A DNA stretch of 64,000 nucleotides from a virus. The notes below the pieces were generated by a model, which searched no databases, had not been told where the DNA came from, and saw only the letters and a list, made by a program, of their open reading frames with translations. The stretch's first letter is position 1. Each line of letters starts with the position of its first letter. This document shows, one piece after another, positions 14,819 to 24,479 of this stretch. The translations under genes were made by a program, and so were the position numbers. The stretch lies in IMG/VR virus record IMGVR_UViG_3300042892_002840, positions 33,030 through 97,029 of that record. One strand, 5' to 3'.

Positions 14819-17440
14819 TTACTTGTTGTGGACAAGCATGCCATTTACAAAGAACCAGTCATATGGTTCACAAGAGAACTGATATACATTTACAGTCTCG
14901 TTTGCCATAAACTCTATCTTATTAACAATAGTTTCATTAATTGTTCCATCAGAATTAACAGTTATTAAATATTCTCCACGCTCAACATAATATGCCTCTT
15001 TAATCTTATATTTACCGTCTAGGGTTTTAACAAAAACTGGCTGAGTATATGTCATTCTTGTATCAACATCATCGTTAAAATATAATATGTCAGATTCTTG
15101 TGTTTCAATAATATCTGTTATTGTTGTTTCAACAAATTCATTAACGGATAAGTTGTCTGAAGACCATGTTGAGAATTGATAAGAGTCTGGTGTGGACGCA
15201 TCTATTTCATCAATTACTATAGACTTAATCTTGTCTCCGACCTGTAAGAACTTAGCTGGTACTTGACCATCCATTGTATCTACAAGTGTGTTTTCTTCTA
15301 CACAAGGAGGTCCAAACCAAGGGATGAATACAAAGCTTGGGGGTGCGAAGAACCCTGGAGGAGAAAAGAATCCTGGAGGAGAAAAGAACCCTGGAGGTGC
15401 GAAGAACCCTGGAGGGCTAAAGAACCCTGGAGGTGCAAAGAAACTTGGAGGGCCAAATGCTAAAGCTCCTCCACAGCATGACCAGCCTGAAGGAACATTG
15501 TATACATCAGATCCACCAAGACGTGAATAGCCAAGCTCTGAACATGTGTAAGAAGTTGGATTTGTTATTGTTCCAGGACAATCTTGTTTTGTTGGTGTAG
15601 GAGTTGGTGTAGGAGTTGGTGTAGGAGTTGCTGTAGGATTTGGTGGTGTTGGGGTTGCAGTTGGTGTTGGGGTAGGTGTCGGAGTTGGTGTAGGAAGCGC
15701 TCCTCCACAGCATGACCAGCCGCTTGGTACATTGTAAGCATCAGATCCGCCAAGTCTTGTATATCCTAATTCTGAACATGTAGAAGACACTGGATTGGTT
15801 ATAGTTCCAGGGCAGTCTTGTAAAGGTGTTGGGGTGGGCGTTGGAGTTGGAGTAGGTGTTGGAGTTGGGGTTGCAGTTGGTGTTGGGGTAACTGTTGGAT
15901 CACAAGCAGCAGCTGCAGCATCCCGTAATGCAGCCGCATAGGTTGTTCTATAAACTGTTTTTACTGTTCCGTTAACGTTATAAACCGATGTATCTGCAGG
16001 AATTCCTGTTGTATTTGTAGTTGGTCCAGAAGCTGAAGGTGCAGACACATATTCTCCGCTAGTACCCTTGCATGTAGATGTTCCAGTGTAGTAAACATAT
16101 GTTGTTGGGGTTGCAGTTGGTGTTGGGGTAGGTGTAATTGTTGGATCACAAGCGGAGTTTCCTGCATCCACAAGGGCGGCAGAATAAGTCGTTCTATAAA
16201 CTGTTTTAATGCTTACTGTTCCATCAAGTACCTGTGTATCTTGTGGAAGAGTGTTGCCTTCTGCAACAAATGGGCCAGTAACTGAAGGAGATGCGGAATA
16301 AACTCCACTGAATCCATTACATCTAGAGACTCCAGTGTAATAGCTTACTCCAGTTAAAGTAGTGAATTCGACAGTATTCGATGTCCAGGATGTCTCATCA
16401 AAATTTGGTGTTGTTCCAGATGCTACAACTTTATACCTATATGTTTCTCCAGCTGTTAGGAATGTTATTGGAATTGTATTAGTTGTTCCTGAGTCATTTC
16501 CTGCTGGCAAAGAAGATCCATCTGGGTTTACCCAGTAAAGCTGCCAGCCATTTTGAGTAAAGTTAGATGTAGACCATGAAAGTGTTGCTGTGGTTTGTCC
16601 GATATCTGAAACTGATAAAACTACAGTTGGATCAAATGGTTTCATATCTGGGACAACATATTCTTTATAGGCGCCTTGAAGAGGCTGTCCTGTTGCTTGA
16701 AAATAAGGGTTGTTTGTGTTTTGTGAAGCAATATAAACTAACAATGGACCATCTGCTTTACCTAAAAGACTTTCAAATGGAGCTATTGATGAAACTAAAG
16801 ATGTGGTTTCATAAGCAGTTTGATTTTCTACTGAATCAACAATCTTTTCGTTTTGAATTCCTGCTCCTACAAAATAAATTTTAAATTTATTTGCACTTGG
16901 AACCCTTAACCATCTTAAATTAACTTTGCTATTTTCTGGAACAGTAGCATCTATATATATTACATCTTGTGGCTTTACTAAATAGTCATTGAGTCCAGCT
17001 AAAAGGTTATTGCCATTTACGTAAACTGGTTCGCTATCACCAAACTCATTTGTTGCCACAACTTTACACCTAAGAACATATCCTACCATTTGCTTATCAA
17101 TATAAGAAGAATTGTTATTTGAACCAAAATCAATCCATGTTGCATTTGTATAATCATTTGAAATCAAGTATGCAGCTTTTTGCCAAGTATATCTGTAAGA
17201 GGTTGGTGTATTTGTCCATGTGCCGCTTGTAATTGTTACAAACTGATCTGCCATTCGATTATTATTTTGCCAATTAAAAACTGGAGATTCTGTAAGAACT
17301 GGGACAGCAGCCCCAAACTTTTTCCATTCAGTTCCATCGAAAACATAAGATGCCTTTGAATCAACCCATGAAGAACCGTCATGTATCTTGATTTTCTTTA
17401 ATGGCTTCCATTCGGATCCATCAAATATATTTAAAGGCAT
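14819..17440 (-). CDS. Large adhesin: FnIII, Pro-Thr tracts, PPG repeats, Hint domain
   Basis: 873 aa. Two short DGSEWK/DGTEWK repeats open the protein, followed by beta domains and a FnIII-like domain (about 280-370). Two YYTG...YRTTY repeats with paired Cys come next, then Pro-Thr tracts separating two near-identical 40-residue Cys-rich units (DCPGTITNP, LGGSDxYNVPSGWSCCGGAL). After seven FF(S/A)PP hexads, a Hint domain runs from about C713 to a terminal HNK. Like the first adhesin it has Gln in block B and no nucleophile after HN. The architecture is that of a modular receptor-binding adhesin with an autoprocessing end. Confidence 0.85.
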   Translation of the reverse strand: MPLNIFDGSEWKPLKKIKIHDGSSWVDSKASYVFDGTEWKKFGAAVPVLTESPVFNWQNNNRMADQFVTITSGTWTNTPTSYRYTWQKAAYLISNDYTNATWIDFGSNNNSSYIDKQMVGYVLRCKVVATNEFGDSEPVYVNGNNLLAGLNDYLVKPQDVIYIDATVPENSKVNLRWLRVPSANKFKIYFVGAGIQNEKIVDSVENQTAYETTSLVSSIAPFESLLGKADGPLLVYIASQNTNNPYFQATGQPLQGAYKEYVVPDMKPFDPTVVLSVSDIGQTTATLSWSTSNFTQNGWQLYWVNPDGSSLPAGNDSGTTNTIPITFLTAGETYRYKVVASGTTPNFDETSWTSNTVEFTTLTGVSYYTGVSRCNGFSGVYSASPSVTGPFVAEGNTLPQDTQVLDGTVSIKTVYRTTYSAALVDAGNSACDPTITPTPTPTATPTTYVYYTGTSTCKGTSGEYVSAPSASGPTTNTTGIPADTSVYNVNGTVKTVYRTTYAAALRDAAAAACDPTVTPTPTATPTPTPTPTPTPTPTPLQDCPGTITNPVSSTCSELGYTRLGGSDAYNVPSGWSCCGGALPTPTPTPTPTPTATPTPPNPTATPTPTPTPTPTPTKQDCPGTITNPTSYTCSELGYSRLGGSDVYNVPSGWSCCGGALAFGPPSFFAPPGFFSPPGFFAPPGFFSPPGFFSPPGFFAPPSFVFIPWFGPPCVEENTLVDTMDGQVPAKFLQVGDKIKSIVIDEIDASTPDSYQFSTWSSDNLSVNEFVETTITDIIETQESDILYFNDDVDTRMTYTQPVFVKTLDGKYKIKEAYYVERGEYLITVNSDGTINETIVNKIEFMANETVNVYQFSCEPYDWFFVNGMLVHNK
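15221..15328. repeat. Second copy of the 108-bp identical block
   Basis: Identical to 8308-8415; codes the linker and start of the Hint domain. Confidence 0.85.
15336..15460. repeat. FF(S/A)PPG-coding 18-bp repeats, second array
   Basis: About seven units, five with Pro-Pro-Gly. Same design as 8416-8640 but shorter, and again directly before the Hint domain. Confidence 0.85.
15583..15898. repeat. Pro-Thr tract and Cys-rich unit duplication
   Basis: Two (Pro-Thr)n tracts coded by GGTGTNGGNGTT-like 6-bp repeats on the plus strand alternate with two near-identical units of about 130 bp (15470-15590 and 15700-15825) coding the Cys-rich domain. Plus- and minus-strand shadow frames here are low-complexity artefacts. 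Confidence 0.75.
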
Positions 17441-17453
17441 TTAATGTCTCCTA

Positions 17454-19163
17454 TTAGTACTGTATGTAAATATCTCCAGCTACTGGTGTAGCTATTGATG
17501 TGTATCCTGTAGCAGATGTGCCATATGCAATCTTATTTGCAATAGATCCATCTGAAGAATTATGGTATCCATATTCTTTTGCGTTATCAATTGTTGCATA
17601 TGTTGTTGATGCCAATAAGGATGTCAGATATAGACTAAAATCAACATCTTCCCAAGAAGAATTTGTTCCGTCTGTTTTTAGATACTTACCCGCATAACCT
17701 AGTTGGTTAGGAAGTGTGGATGGCAGCCCAGATAACGATACGTTAGTAAAATCTATTGATCCAGTAAATACTGGGTTATTAGAATTTGCTTTGTCGTCTA
17801 AAGCTGTTTGTGTAAGTGTAGATATTGGCTTATCTAGATCTGATGTATTGTCTACATTTGCAAGCTCTACCATTGATTTTGTTATCCCAGAAACAGTTCC
17901 TGTAAATGAAGGTGATTCAATCGGTGCTTTTAATGTCAAAATTTCTGTAAGTCCTGCTGTGCTTTCTGCTGACTGTAATAAGGATGCAATTTCTCCGAGA
18001 GTATTTAGTGTTCCTGGAGCAGAATCAACTAATGTATCTATAGCTGCAGTAATTGCAGAGTTTCTGTTTGTAACCTCTGTAGATATTGCTGATGAAATTT
18101 CTGTTGTTACTGCAGATGCTCTTGCAATTGAAGAAGGAATTCTATCTACATTTATTTTAGAAGATGCGTCCAGGCCTGGGAATCCAAAAGCTGCGTCTCT
18201 CTGACCCTCATCAACATACCCATCAAGTGAGTTCTGTAATCCGCTTTGAAGAACATACTTGCTATCTGCATCAGATGTGTTAGTATAGTTATTAAATAAG
18301 TAAGTTGACAAAGAGTCAATATTGCTATTAACGCTAATTACTGTATCTGTAATTGTTGTATTAAGAGCTTCTACTGCTCTTGAATTTGTAAAATAAAGAT
18401 TTTCTGATCCTTCAGCAAGGTCATCAGTTGTTTTGGTTGCAAGACTTATGTCATTTAGCTGTGACTGAACTGCTGATACTGCTCTAGCATTTGTAAAATA
18501 CAAATTTGTGCCTTCGGCAACATCTGAAGTTGTTACTGCAGCAATTGCAATGTTTCTATTTGTAATTTCTGAATTTATAGCATCAGATATAGCTATACTT
18601 CTATTTGAAGATTCTTGATCTATAGCGGAATCTGTATATGAATTTGCTGCCGCTGTAGCAGTAGATATAGCTGTAACATCTTTTAGTTCTGCAGCATTAA
18701 TTGCATTTAATTGCGCTGCTGCAGCTTTATTTGTAGCATCTGTTGTAGAAATTACAACCGCTTGGCTTTTTGCAGATTCGATAGCAGCATTGATTTCAAC
18801 AACTTCCGATGCAATTTCTGAAGCAACTGCTTCAATTGCTCTTTCGTCTGTAAAGTATAGATTTGATCCTTCAACTAATGTGGTTGTTGAAAGAGCTGCA
18901 AAGGCTGCATTAATATCTGCTGTAATAGAAACGGCATCTGGAAGCTGTGAGGATACTAGTTTGCCAGATGAGTTGAGTGTTGCAACTCCATTTGCCTCGC
19001 CAGGCTTAAATGCATAAGATGTAATCTGGTTCCATCTGAGACCATTTCCAATTTTAAACTTAAGTGTATCTGTCTCAATTCCAATTTCACCACTAAGCAA
19101 TGTAGGGTTAATTGATTGCCATTGAGCGGCTGTATCTCTTCTAAGTTGAATTCTTACTGTCAT
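17454..19163 (-). CDS. Tail fibre protein with Mtd-like N-terminal domain
   Basis: 569 aa from ATG 19163, chosen because GGAGGAG sits 5 bp upstream; the frame is open to 19181. The N-terminus (VRIQLRRDTAAQWQSINPTL, GEIGIETDTLKFKIGNG) parallels the fibre at 9252. The shaft contains three EGSNLYFTDERA/EGTNLYFTNARA repeats, typical of phage fibres, separated by Ala-rich helices. The C-terminus has NKIAYGTSATGYTSI. It starts 1 bp after the stop of the gene upstream. Confidence 0.85.
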   Translation of the reverse strand: MTVRIQLRRDTAAQWQSINPTLLSGEIGIETDTLKFKIGNGLRWNQITSYAFKPGEANGVATLNSSGKLVSSQLPDAVSITADINAAFAALSTTTLVEGSNLYFTDERAIEAVASEIASEVVEINAAIESAKSQAVVISTTDATNKAAAAQLNAINAAELKDVTAISTATAAANSYTDSAIDQESSNRSIAISDAINSEITNRNIAIAAVTTSDVAEGTNLYFTNARAVSAVQSQLNDISLATKTTDDLAEGSENLYFTNSRAVEALNTTITDTVISVNSNIDSLSTYLFNNYTNTSDADSKYVLQSGLQNSLDGYVDEGQRDAAFGFPGLDASSKINVDRIPSSIARASAVTTEISSAISTEVTNRNSAITAAIDTLVDSAPGTLNTLGEIASLLQSAESTAGLTEILTLKAPIESPSFTGTVSGITKSMVELANVDNTSDLDKPISTLTQTALDDKANSNNPVFTGSIDFTNVSLSGLPSTLPNQLGYAGKYLKTDGTNSSWEDVDFSLYLTSLLASTTYATIDNAKEYGYHNSSDGSIANKIAYGTSATGYTSIATPVAGDIYIQY

Positions 19164-19164
19164 T

Positions 19165-19626
19165 TTATGCTCCTCCAGCATCTACTATGTTCTCATAGAC
19201 TGATGATGCGTTTCCAATATCATTAATTGTATCATTATTATCTGGCCAATACAGAGAATCTGGTTGACCAGCATCAAATAAGGTTAAGCTTTCCCATGTA
19301 GGGTCTTGTACTGTACTAGATGGGTCTCCGCCATCTACTCCAACCACTTGTGGCAATGTTATTGCGGGAGATGCAACTTCATTGTAATCCGTAAATCTGA
19401 TTGGGTTCTGAATATCAATGCTGTGTACTTCACCGTCAAATGTGTGTGTGTGTCTATAAAATGGAGTTGGGTCATTACTTGGTGGTGTTAGCTCAACCCA
19501 AACCTCGCCATTATATATGCGTAAGTTTTTGCTTAAAACATTAAAATAGACGTCACCAGACTTAGCGTTATCTGGATCTGAAGCCACTGTAAGTAGATTA
19601 AGGGCAACTTTCATTTGACGTGACAT
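19165..19626 (-). CDS. Tail fibre-associated protein
   Basis: 153 aa with a KSGDVYFNVLSKNLRIYNGEVW block, a fibre 'tag' motif seen again at 19629 ([21 protein letters not shown]), and an RHTHTFDGEVHSIDI segment. It is probably a small structural or fibre-tip protein. It is co-transcribed with its neighbours, with a 2-bp gap upstream and a 1-bp gap downstream. Confidence 0.7.
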   Translation of the reverse strand: MSRQMKVALNLLTVASDPDNAKSGDVYFNVLSKNLRIYNGEVWVELTPPSNDPTPFYRHTHTFDGEVHSIDIQNPIRFTDYNEVASPAITLPQVVGVDGGDPSSTVQDPTWESLTLFDAGQPDSLYWPDNNDTINDIGNASSVYENIVDAGGA

Positions 19627-19628
19627 TT

Positions 19629-20597
19629 TTAGCCTACTACTACTACTTTAAATTCTCCAGCTGATGGTGCGACTGCAAAATCAACCTTAATATTATTAGC
19701 ATCATGTAGCTTAATGTCGGCTTCAACTAGTGCGCCTGTTGCGACATCAAAAACTTGAGCAGTGACATCTAATGATCCTAGCTTATGGTTTACTGTGTAT
19801 GATGTAGCTGATGTGCCAAGCGTCGTTACTGATTTTCTAACAATTGCATGATAATCTGTTCCATTATTTGTTAATGTCCAGTTATTTGATGTTTCGTTCC
19901 ATAGAAGCTCTACATCTGCTTCATCTCCACGCTCAACACGAATTCCAGCATCTGTAGTAGGTGTTCCTGTGAAGTTGGTATTAAGGTTTACCTTATTATC
20001 TTCAATGTTAATCTGTGTAGTATTTACAGAGTTAACTGTTCCAATAACATTTAGGTTTCCGCCTACCTGTAAGTTACCAACAATTTCAACATCATCTGGT
20101 AAACCAACTGTGACAGCTGCATTTGAGCCAGAGTTCGGAGATACATCAATTTGGCCTTCTGTACCAACAATAGTTGCTACATAGTCTCCAGTTGTCTGTG
20201 TTGCCAAATCAATGCTAATATTTGCATCGCTAGCATTTGTGAGTCTACCTTGAGCATCGACTGTAAATGTTACTGTCTTTGATGTAGAGCCATATGTTCC
20301 TGCAGATACATCTGTGTCTGCTAAATCTATTGTTGTTGTGCCTGTAGAGTCAGAATATGTAGAAACAATTCCTGTTCCACCTGCTACATATGTACCGATA
20401 GCATCTTGAATTACCTCAAGAGAACCAGATGTAGATATCCACTCTGTACCGTTCCAGAAGTACATAACGTTGTCTTGTGAGTTATAGTAAATCTGACCAG
20501 ATACTGGATTTGAAGGGGCTGACCCTAAGTTTTGAATTCTAGCATTGAGTAATTCATTTTTATTAAGATCAATGCTTACTAAATATTTTTTTGCCAT
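19629..20597 (-). CDS. Tail fibre protein
   Basis: 322 aa. It carries an [18 protein letters not shown] block near residue 30, a [21 protein letters not shown] segment (about 175-200) and DAGIRVERG, all common in the shafts of T4-like and cyanophage fibres. The C-terminal region ([14 protein letters not shown]) forms a small beta domain shared with the next gene (NHNLGFNPNVTI). It is a structural protein with no enzymatic motif. Confidence 0.8.
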   Translation of the reverse strand: MAKKYLVSIDLNKNELLNARIQNLGSAPSNPVSGQIYYNSQDNVMYFWNGTEWISTSGSLEVIQDAIGTYVAGGTGIVSTYSDSTGTTTIDLADTDVSAGTYGSTSKTVTFTVDAQGRLTNASDANISIDLATQTTGDYVATIVGTEGQIDVSPNSGSNAAVTVGLPDDVEIVGNLQVGGNLNVIGTVNSVNTTQINIEDNKVNLNTNFTGTPTTDAGIRVERGDEADVELLWNETSNNWTLTNNGTDYHAIVRKSVTTLGTSATSYTVNHKLGSLDVTAQVFDVATGALVEADIKLHDANNIKVDFAVAPSAGEFKVVVVG

Positions 20598-20611
20598 TTC
20601 TTATCTCCCTT

Positions 20612-21058
20612 TTAAGACAGGTATGCTGTCCCTGAAAATGGTTGTGCCATTGTCAATGTTAATTTATTGTTATTGTTATAGTCTATACCTGTTTCAAGTA
20701 TATCCCCTGCGCTTGATTTAATTGTAACGTTTGGATTAAACCCAAGGTTATGATTTACAACCACTGAATATATTCCATCTACTGGTCCAACTATTTGTGC
20801 CATTTCCCAGGAATAAGAAAAGTTTTCTGGAGTAGATGCAAGCAATATTACATTTGCTCCCGCCCAACTTGAGTCTTCTGGTTTTGGTCCGTAGAAATCT
20901 GATGTGGTACTGTTAAAATAAAAATCTCCAGCGAGACCTAGGTTATTTGATGGGGGCACAGTCCCGCTAAGGATTGTTCGACCTCTTGGACCTTGTGGAC
21001 CTGGAGAAGATATTATTACCTTGTTTTTAGTTTCTGATACTTTTACTGACTCGGCCAT
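20612..21058 (-). CDS. Short fibre protein with collagen-like Gly-Pro stub
   Basis: 148 aa. A GPQGPRG stretch near residue 20 is a minimal collagen-like Gly-X-Y segment preceded by SPG. AGDFYFNSTTSDFYGPK and a C-terminal NHNLGFNPNVTIKSSAGDI domain follow. Such Gly-Pro-rich joints are frequent in fibre adaptors. The Pro residues before Gly would be conceivable prolyl-hydroxylase targets. It overlaps the gene upstream by 1 bp. Confidence 0.75.
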   Translation of the reverse strand: MAESVKVSETKNKVIISSPGPQGPRGRTILSGTVPPSNNLGLAGDFYFNSTTSDFYGPKPEDSSWAGANVILLASTPENFSYSWEMAQIVGPVDGIYSVVVNHNLGFNPNVTIKSSAGDILETGIDYNNNNKLTLTMAQPFSGTAYLS

Positions 21059-21408
21059 TATATAGTCACCGATCTATTAAGAGTCATAAAACCCTCAAGG
21101 AGTTTTATTTTGTTCCCATTAGAATCGATAACCATAACATCGTATGATGACTTAGGATAAAAAAGCTTGTTTGTTTGTGTAGGTGTCATCTTTATATTTA
21201 AAACACCTTCTGGACCGTCAATTGTTATACCACCAGACGGGGATGTAAGTGTTACAGCTAGCTTATTGCCACCTTTTGTATCACGAACTTGCATCTTTGC
21301 AGATGCACCAGTTAGATCAATGGGCGTAGTTTCATCTTCTTCGGTATAAGTAACCTGAAAGCTGAAAGTAGCATTTTGATCTACTTCAAAGTTTTTTTGT
21401 CCTGCCAT
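21058..21408 (-). CDS. Baseplate/fibre beta-sandwich protein (BppU-N-like)
   Basis: 116 aa with a FSFQVTYTEEDETTPIDLTGASAKMQVRD-type strand order typical of small Ig-like or BppU N-terminal baseplate modules. It is the first gene of the fibre operon after the hairpin at 21431-21464. The assignment is by fold pattern only. Confidence 0.6.
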   Translation of the reverse strand: MAGQKNFEVDQNATFSFQVTYTEEDETTPIDLTGASAKMQVRDTKGGNKLAVTLTSPSGGITIDGPEGVLNIKMTPTQTNKLFYPKSSYDVMVIDSNGNKIKLLEGFMTLNRSVTI

Positions 21409-21430
21409 TTGCCATAGTCTCCTAAATAGG

Positions 21431-21464
21431 AATACTCCTGTACTAATTTTAGCACAGGAGTATT
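21431..21464 (-). terminator. Strong hairpin upstream of the fibre operon
   Basis: A perfect 11-bp stem, AATACTCCTGT (21431-21441) with ACAGGAGTATT (21454-21464), lies between the holin-like gene and the fibre operon. It would stop minus-strand transcripts from the holin side. Confidence 0.7.
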
Positions 21465-21479
21465 TCTAATCGACTATAT

Positions 21480-21719
21480 TTAAGCCTTGTTTGTAAAACC
21501 GAAGTTTTTGTCGTTCGGATTAAGGGCCTTCAAAATTACTGGCGCTACAGCTGCAATGCCACCCATAATCAGGTCATTTGGATCTGTATTCCCAGTCATG
21601 TAAAGAGCAATTGCTGCTGACAAGAATGCTCGCCCGTAAGTTCCTAATGCTGATAGAATCTGTTCCTGCATTGTTACTTTCCCATCTTTGTTTAAATCCG
21701 CTTTATCGAATTTAGCCAT
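21480..21719 (-). CDS. Holin-like membrane protein with EF-hand
   Basis: 79 aa. The first 20 residues contain a calcium-binding EF-hand loop, DLNKDGKVTMQE (residues 7-18). Two hydrophobic stretches (about 27-43 and 50-66) joined by a TGNTDPND turn suggest two membrane segments. Small phage membrane proteins of this size are usually holins. The EF-hand would add a calcium-responsive cytoplasmic or periplasmic head, which is an inference. AGGAG is present before the start. Confidence 0.6.
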   Translation of the reverse strand: MAKFDKADLNKDGKVTMQEQILSALGTYGRAFLSAAIALYMTGNTDPNDLIMGGIAAVAPVILKALNPNDKNFGFTNKA

Positions 21720-21785
21720 TTTATCGTCTCCTCGTGGGCGGGTTGCCCATGAATTTTGGTATTACCCAATACTATAATTCTACCA

Positions 21786-23720
21786 CTATGCTGAGATATC
21801 CACAAGCTCACAATTTCCATCTGAGCTACAAGCAAGTGTAGCTGAAGGAGATGTTCCATCTTCTGTTTCATAAAAAGATAGATCTTCCCATCTAATGTTA
21901 GTTGGCATCTTTGCAACAAGAGCATCATATTCTTCTTTGCTTACCTCTTGGTATGGAGCCTGCTTATATGTATGATCTGAATGCGGAAGGAATGATATTC
22001 CAGAAACCTCGTCAAAGTTTTTATAAACCCAAGCTCCAACCTCCATCCATTCATCTTCTTTTACAGAAACTGTAATTGATGGTTTGTGCTCACACCAAGC
22101 ACGTTGGTATACAAGCCAAATATTAAGGTGATCAATTGCCGTCAAATCGTTTCTTACAATTGCTCCTTCTGGTGCCTTAACTGGAAATGAAAAAACATAT
22201 GTGTCGTTTGGTTTCATAACATCATCTTCTACTGGAATTCCAACTTCCTTTAAAAATGTAGAGATTGGATCTCCCTTTGAGCCACGAACTGTGCGAATGT
22301 AATATGGTGAATGCCATGGGTGCATTCCTGAAGACACTCCTACTAGCTGAGATACTGTTCCAGAAGGCTTTACACATGTGATAGCAGCTGATTCGGGGAT
22401 TCCAATTTTCCCAGATTCTTCTTGATTAATTTCTCTTGCACGATCACGCATTGACATCAAGAATGCCTCTAATGCAATAATATCTTGCTTGCCAGACATG
22501 AACTTGTGTCCAAACTGTCCAGTTAAAGAAACACCTAGCAACCTTTCTTCTTCTGTATTGTCTTTCCAAATTTTGCGAAGGTATTTAAAATCAGTTAGCG
22601 TTGACTGCCATGTTCCAAGAATTGTTGCAAGTTCAACTTTACGCTTAATATCTTCTTTTGTATCATTTTCACGTAATACGACTTCTGAAAGATTACAAAA
22701 CTGGTAAGGACGTAAAATAATTTCTGAGCATGGGTTAGTCCCGTAGTGTATATCTGGATCTCTTCTTCCAAACTTGGCTGCTTGGGCTTGAGCTGCGGCC
22801 ACATTGTATATACCTCGTTCTCCTGACTTGGAGTCATATAAAGATTTCCATTCTGCAATAAACTGCTCCATCTCTGGTTTGCGTGAGTATGCAACAGAGT
22901 TATTTGATAAAGCTCTTTGTGGACTATTTTCCCACCAGTTTCCTGCCTTTGCTTGCGCCATCTCAATATCATTAATGTTAGACAAAGAAATCATTGCTGA
23001 GCGTCGAACTCCTCCAACTACAACAACTTCGCCAATCTTGCACATGATGTCATGGCACTCAATTGGCTTTAGGTTTCTTCCTGCTGCATTCTTAAACTTT
23101 GCAATAGTAAAATCAAAAAGATTAATAAGTGGTTGTGGTCCAGATGATCTTCCGCCCATTGTCTTTAGACGTGCACCTGCTGGTCTTACCTTAGAAACAT
23201 CAATTGCTGGAATATGACCAGTCCATAGGAGGGCAAGTAGCTCACGGTATGCCTTTGCCCAACCTTGCTTTGAATCCTCTACAACAATTACTGTATCTGA
23301 CTTTTCAAGTTTTTCTGGGACGGCAGGAAGCTTATTAATATACTTATACTCAACAGAGAATCCAACTCCAGTTCCACACATCAACACATACATTGTTTCA
23401 TCAAATGAGCGAGGAGAATCAACTGGTAAAAATGCACAATTGTACCCAGCTACATTATCTCTATCCAATGCTGCTCCAGATGTCATAACTGATCTCATGG
23501 ATGGCATAACATTTCGTTCAAAAACAAACTCTTTTAATTCCGCAACTAGCTTTTCATTTGGAATGTAATTATGATTTAACTTTAAATGATTAGTCATAAA
23601 GTCAAAATATCTATCTACTGTTTCTCCCCATGTTTCTCTACGTCCTTCTGATTCTACCCATTTTGCATATCTGGATAAAGCAATAAAGTTCTCATATGGA
23701 TTTTCAATAGTTTGTGACAT
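21786..23720 (-). CDS. nrdJ: Class II (adenosylcobalamin-dependent) ribonucleotide reductase
   Basis: 644 aa, the size of monomeric class II enzymes such as the Lactobacillus triphosphate reductase. It would make deoxynucleotides for phage replication using coenzyme B12 to form the thiyl radical. NPCSEI at 329-334 holds the radical Cys C331 with its Asn and Glu partners. C95 (AGYNCAF) and C342 (YQFCNLS) are the redox pair. The C-terminal CSSDGNCEL provides the shuttle cysteines that thioredoxin would reduce; a thioredoxin gene is at 48846. Confidence 0.93.
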   Translation of the reverse strand: MSQTIENPYENFIALSRYAKWVESEGRRETWGETVDRYFDFMTNHLKLNHNYIPNEKLVAELKEFVFERNVMPSMRSVMTSGAALDRDNVAGYNCAFLPVDSPRSFDETMYVLMCGTGVGFSVEYKYINKLPAVPEKLEKSDTVIVVEDSKQGWAKAYRELLALLWTGHIPAIDVSKVRPAGARLKTMGGRSSGPQPLINLFDFTIAKFKNAAGRNLKPIECHDIMCKIGEVVVVGGVRRSAMISLSNINDIEMAQAKAGNWWENSPQRALSNNSVAYSRKPEMEQFIAEWKSLYDSKSGERGIYNVAAAQAQAAKFGRRDPDIHYGTNPCSEIILRPYQFCNLSEVVLRENDTKEDIKRKVELATILGTWQSTLTDFKYLRKIWKDNTEEERLLGVSLTGQFGHKFMSGKQDIIALEAFLMSMRDRAREINQEESGKIGIPESAAITCVKPSGTVSQLVGVSSGMHPWHSPYYIRTVRGSKGDPISTFLKEVGIPVEDDVMKPNDTYVFSFPVKAPEGAIVRNDLTAIDHLNIWLVYQRAWCEHKPSITVSVKEDEWMEVGAWVYKNFDEVSGISFLPHSDHTYKQAPYQEVSKEEYDALVAKMPTNIRWEDLSFYETEDGTSPSATLACSSDGNCELVDISA

Positions 23721-23860
23721 TTATTATACGACCTGTTCTCCGCCTTGCGGTGTAATTTTTTAGATGAAGTCCTAGTGTATCAAACTTTTATTTAATGGTC
23801 TAGCGTTAAAAAAACATTTTTAATATATCACATTGTGAGATTTACTTTTGGTTGACTGGC

Positions 23861-23890
23861 TTGACACGGGTTTGCATTTAATGCTATTCT
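23861..23890 (+). promoter_or_regulatory. Sigma70-type promoter
   Basis: TTGACA (23861-23866), an 18-bp spacer, then TATTCT (23885-23890). It precedes the plus-strand block that starts with the transglycosylase-like gene; AGGAGG follows at 23910-23915. It diverges from the RNR gene. Confidence 0.7.
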
Positions 23891-23923
23891 TATAGTTCGT
23901 TATCTCTATAGGAGGAAATGCCA

Positions 23924-24469
23924 ATGGAGAATATAAAACAGCAGTTTAGCGATTTAGTTCGTGACTGGACGATAATAGCAATGGCAACATTGTTTTTATT
24001 TTCTGGACCACAAGCAAGTGCTTTGACTGTAGTAGAACCTTTAGTGAAAACTGAAGCCCAATTAAAGCAAGAAGTCTTAGATAGTTTTAGTAAAGAGATT
24101 TACAAGCCATCTGAGATGCTTACAGACGAAGAGTTAGTTTTACTACTTGAATCTGTAGGATTCGAAGGGCTAGGCCTTAAAAAAGCTTGGTCAATAGCAA
24201 AGCGTGAATCTAATGGAAGACCGCTTGCATATAACGGGAATAGGAATACAGGAGATAGTTCTTACGGACTGTTTCAGATAAACATGATTGGAAATCTTGG
24301 TCCCACAAGACTTAAGAAATTTGATCTACAGAGTAACAAGGAGTTATTCGACCCAGTAACAAACGCAGAGATAACGTACTATATGACCGAAGGCGGAAGT
24401 GATTGGTCGGCTTGGAAGGGTATGACCCCAAGAGCACAGGAATTTTATTTAAAATTTCCGACAAAGTAA
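23924..24469 (+). CDS. Secreted lytic transglycosylase/lysozyme-like protein
   Basis: 181 aa. The start at ATG 23924 is 8 bp after AGGAGG; the earlier in-frame ATG at 23918 would be only 2 bp away. A hydrophobic segment at about 15-33 (IIAMATLFLFSGPQASA) is a signal peptide or anchor. The catalytic fold is suggested by AWSIAKRESNGRPLAYN (Glu as general acid) and DSSYGLFQINMIG, the ES-x-GLFQIN pattern of SLT/goose-lysozyme-like enzymes. It would cut peptidoglycan at entry or lysis. Confidence 0.78.
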   Translation: MENIKQQFSDLVRDWTIIAMATLFLFSGPQASALTVVEPLVKTEAQLKQEVLDSFSKEIYKPSEMLTDEELVLLLESVGFEGLGLKKAWSIAKRESNGRPLAYNGNRNTGDSSYGLFQINMIGNLGPTRLKKFDLQSNKELFDPVTNAEITYYMTEGGSDWSAWKGMTPRAQEFYLKFPTK

Positions 24470-24479
24470 AGGAGATGGG

